Source of the DNA: Candidatus Colimorpha enterica
GTDB taxonomy: Bacteria; Bacillota; Clostridia; Oscillospirales; CAG-272
Direction of reading: 5' to 3'
DNA: 15,575 nucleotides
NCBI GenBank assembly: GCA_018065475.1
Contig: JAGHTD010000232.1
Span: forward strand, 1 to 15,575
The notes under the pieces are model-generated. The model was not told the origin of the DNA and searched no databases. It was given only the letters and a program-made list of their open reading frames with translations. Below, piece after piece: positions 13,930 through 15,575 of this stretch. The number at the start of each line of letters is the position of its first letter. The stretch's first letter is position 1. The translations under genes and the position numbers were made by a program.

Positions 13930-14571
13930 TCATTTCATCCTGTTGAACGTCTTAACCCATTCCCTTGCTATCAGCTCGTGACCGCGGAAGGTGGGGTGGA
14001 CACCGTCGGGCGTCCAATACGAAGCGTCCCCGTCGGTCGAGGCGACGGCGTCGTCAAACACCTTCTGAAGGTCAACGAAAGGCAGGTGATAACGGCGGGC
14101 GATACGCTTTGACGTTTCGGCGCGGAGGGCGACCTCGTGCGAAAAATGCTCCCAAAGCTCCGGCTTTTCGGGGTCGAAGGTCACGTGTCCCTTGCAGAGA
14201 TAAGGCGAAAGGATGATGATCTTGATATCCGGCAGAGCCGCCTTTATCTCCTCGATGAGCATACCGTATATCTTCCCGAACTTCGCGTTATCGACGCCGT
14301 TCTGATAGAACTCCTCGTGCCACACGTCGTTGACGCCGATGAGAATGGACATAACGTCGGGCTTCAGATTGATTATATCCGCCTTGATGCGCGCGTAAAC
14401 GTCCACGATACGGTTCCCGCTGATACCGCGGTTGACGAAAGAATATTCGGTAGGGCGATCCGCTCCGAGGCGGGCGGAAACGAGAAGCGGATAACCGCGG
14501 CCGAGATCGGGGTCTTTTCTGTCTCTGCAAACGTCGGTTATCGAATCGCCTTGAAAAAGAATTGTTTTCAT
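13930..14571 (-). CDS. SGNH/GDSL-family hydrolase (carbohydrate esterase-like)
   Basis: A 213-residue single-domain SGNH hydrolase, the usual length for the family. Block I is FQGDSIT with nucleophile S10. Block II is NRGISGNR with the oxyanion Gly at about 49-52. Block III is IGVND with N81. Block V is DGVHPTFRGH with D189 and H192. All four catalytic or oxyanion positions are present, so it should be active, removing acyl groups (often acetyl) from sugars or lipids. There is no signal peptide, so it is cytoplasmic. The RBS AAGGGAGT (14578-14585) is well placed before ATG 14571. It is a monocistronic unit with its own promoter (14596-14624) and terminator (13887-13918). Substrate is not readable; deacetylation of imported glycans would fit the neighbourhood, but that is inference. 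Confidence 0.92.
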   Translation of the reverse strand: MKTILFQGDSITDVCRDRKDPDLGRGYPLLVSARLGADRPTEYSFVNRGISGNRIVDVYARIKADIINLKPDVMSILIGVNDVWHEEFYQNGVDNAKFGKIYGMLIEEIKAALPDIKIIILSPYLCKGHVTFDPEKPELWEHFSHEVALRAETSKRIARRYHLPFVDLQKVFDDAVASTDGDASYWTPDGVHPTFRGHELIAREWVKTFNRMK

Positions 14572-14595
14572 AATATTACTCCCTTGTTTTTCAGA

Positions 14596-14624
14596 ATTAT
14601 ATCACCTTTTGCCGTCAAAATCAA
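14596..14624 (-). promoter_or_regulatory. Sigma-A promoter for the SGNH hydrolase gene
   Basis: On the minus strand TTGATT (14619-14624) and TATAAT (14596-14601) are separated by 17 bases. Transcription should start near 14589, just upstream of the RBS. Confidence 0.75.
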
Positions 14625-14684
14625 GTCTTTGAACGAAAGGTTTGAAATAAGAGTAAAAAGTTTTTTCAACCTTTTTCCCACACC

Positions 14685-14713
14685 TTGAAAAAAACCGGAA
14701 AATATGGTAAAAT
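14685..14713 (+). promoter_or_regulatory. Sigma-A promoter for the aldolase gene
   Basis: TTGAAA (14685-14690), a 17-base spacer, then TAAAAT (14708-14713). The leader would be about 25 bases and carries GAGGAGA (14731-14737) before ATG 14745. It is back to back with the promoter of the SGNH gene, with about 60 bases between the two -35 boxes. Confidence 0.8.
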
Positions 14714-14744
14714 ATATATACAAAATATGAGAGGAGATACATCA

Positions 14745-15422
14745 ATGCTTTACATTGTTGACACAGCAAACATCGAAAAAATCAAACACTGCATAGAGTT
14801 TTATCCCGTTGCAGGCGTTACGACCAATCCGACGATCATCTCCCGCGAACACAGCGACTTCAAGGGGATCATAACCGAGATAAAAAATATCATCGGGCCC
14901 GACAGAATGTTCCATATCCAGCTCACGGGCGACACCTGCGACGAAATGGCAAAGGAAGCTCACGCCCTCCGCGACCTTATCGGCGAAAATCTCTACGTCA
15001 AGATCCCGATCTCACCCGAAGGTCTCAAAGCCACCATGCGCCTCCACAAGGAGGGATTCCATATCACCGAGACGGCGATCTTCACCCAGCAGCAGGCACT
15101 CGTTGCCGCAAAGGCGGGCGCGGACTTCGTCGCTCCCTACGTCAACCGCCTCGACAACATCATCTCCGACGGCGTAAACGTCGTCCACGAGATCGTCGAG
15201 CTCTTCAAGCTCTACGATCTGTCCTCGAAGGTCCTCGCCGCAAGCTTCAAGACCGCCGAGCAGGTGCATAAGATCTCCCTCGTCGGCTGTCACGCCGCGA
15301 CGGTCAACCCCGACATCCTCGACACCCTCATCTACCACCCGCTCACGATGTATGCGATAGACGATTTCAAGGCGGACTGGAAGAACGTTTACGGTGAAAA
15401 GAAGATCATTGATATGATCTGA
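14745..15422 (+). CDS. fsa: Fructose-6-phosphate aldolase / transaldolase family protein (FSA-type residues)
   Basis: A 225-residue class I aldolase, the length of the small FSA/TalC branch. Conserved blocks are D6 (YIVDTANI), GVTTNPTII (24-32), Schiff-base Lys K86 (NLYVKIPI), APYVNRLDN (130-138), KVLAASFKT (162-170) and the C-terminal W212 region. E. coli FsaA uses Lys85 with Gln59 and Tyr131, whereas transaldolases have Glu and Phe in the last two places (established knowledge). Here Q59 (FHIQL) and Y132 (PYVNR) match the FSA pattern, favouring cleavage of fructose 6-phosphate to dihydroxyacetone and glyceraldehyde 3-phosphate, although annotation as transaldolase is common. ATG 14745 is chosen for its strong RBS; an in-frame TTG at 14685 is the -35 box and cannot be the start. 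Monocistronic, ended by the terminator at 15452. Confidence 0.9.
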   Translation: MLYIVDTANIEKIKHCIEFYPVAGVTTNPTIISREHSDFKGIITEIKNIIGPDRMFHIQLTGDTCDEMAKEAHALRDLIGENLYVKIPISPEGLKATMRLHKEGFHITETAIFTQQQALVAAKAGADFVAPYVNRLDNIISDGVNVVHEIVELFKLYDLSSKVLAASFKTAEQVHKISLVGCHAATVNPDILDTLIYHPLTMYAIDDFKADWKNVYGEKKIIDMI

Positions 15423-15451
15423 TCCCGTTTTCGGAGCAATTTCAAAAAACG

Positions 15452-15485
15452 ATCGGCTGATGCGTTTCCGTATCAGCCGATTTTT
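15452..15485. terminator. Bidirectional intrinsic terminator
   Basis: ATCGGCTGAT/ATCAGCCGAT (10 bp) with a 10-nt loop, followed by five T on the + strand (15481-15485) and flanked upstream by six A (15444-15449), which give a T-run on the minus strand. It serves the aldolase gene and the converging gene at the window edge. Confidence 0.9.
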
Positions 15486-15488
15486 GTT

Positions 15489-15575
15489 TCATTTATATAT
15501 ATCCGCTTTGCGCTGTCCCTCGACACGCCCGTCGGGGAAGACCGTGCAGGATGTTTCGTCGCGGTATTTATAGAC
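15489..15575 (-). CDS. C-terminal 28 residues of an unidentified protein
   Basis: On the minus strand the window edge opens into a reading frame ending at TGA (15489-15491), only four bases from the bidirectional terminator. The visible peptide is VYKYRDETSCTVFPDGRVEG followed by QRKADIYK. It converges on the aldolase gene. The fragment is too short to name; coding status rests on position next to a terminator and on plausible composition. Confidence 0.5.
   Translation of the reverse strand, partial: VYKYRDETSCTVFPDGRVEGQRKADIYK

Noticed and set aside
14685..14744. TTG start for the aldolase at 14685
   Set aside because: The TTG belongs to the -35 box; the promoter spans this stretch and the family N-terminus begins at ATG 14745.

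Overview
The window looks like a chromosomal piece of an uncultured gut-type Clostridia bacterium (Oscillospiraceae/Ruminococcaceae-like). I infer this from the moderately high GC, AGGAG-type ribosome binding sites, sigma-A promoters of the TTGAAA-17-TAAAAT type, a BspA-like leucine-rich-repeat surface protein, a hybrid sensor kinase with periplasmic solute-binding domains, and GC-rich hairpin repeats between genes. The species cannot be named from the sequence alone.

Region 1 (1-6655) reads as one operon on the + strand with gaps of 1, 38, 27, 1 and 1 bases. It holds the 3' end of a GH109-type (Gfo/Idh/MocA-fold) N-acetylgalactosaminidase, a cytoplasmic GH20 beta-N-acetylhexosaminidase, a secreted membrane-anchored LRR protein with a four-copy central module, a multi-pass membrane protein of unknown family, a second and complete GH109-like protein, and a 53-residue SHOCT-like small protein. 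The theme is processing of N-acetylhexosamine-containing glycans, plausibly mucin- or peptidoglycan-derived. No transporter is visible.

Region 2 (6656-7932) is a 1.28-kb gene-free island packed with nested hairpin repeats. The same modules return in two further islands, 10795-11285 and 13257-13886. They form mosaics: GTGATG-spaced micro-hairpins with a period of about 20 bp, GTAGGGGA...TCCCGC hairpins, and two-armed elements (stem 1, stem 2, AAGGAGCCCGG-type tail, AT-rich middle, then inverted arms). Smaller hairpins are inserted inside some of the larger ones.

Region 3 (7933-10794) is a single orphan hybrid histidine kinase with two SBP_bac_3-like sensor domains, one transmembrane helix, HisKA, HATPase and a receiver. 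Region 4 (11346-13256) is a GH42-like clan-A glycosidase, preceded by a terminator-like hairpin built from GTGTCC hexamers; the same hexamers recur as a palindrome inside the gene.

Region 5 (13887-15575) holds a minus-strand SGNH/GDSL esterase with its own terminator, a divergent promoter pair, a + strand fructose-6-phosphate aldolase/transaldolase-family protein carrying the FSA-type Gln/Tyr pair, a bidirectional terminator, and the last 28 codons of an unidentified minus-strand gene. Taken together the genes suggest glycan sensing, deglycosylation, deacetylation and sugar-phosphate metabolism, but only region 1 shows physical operon linkage.
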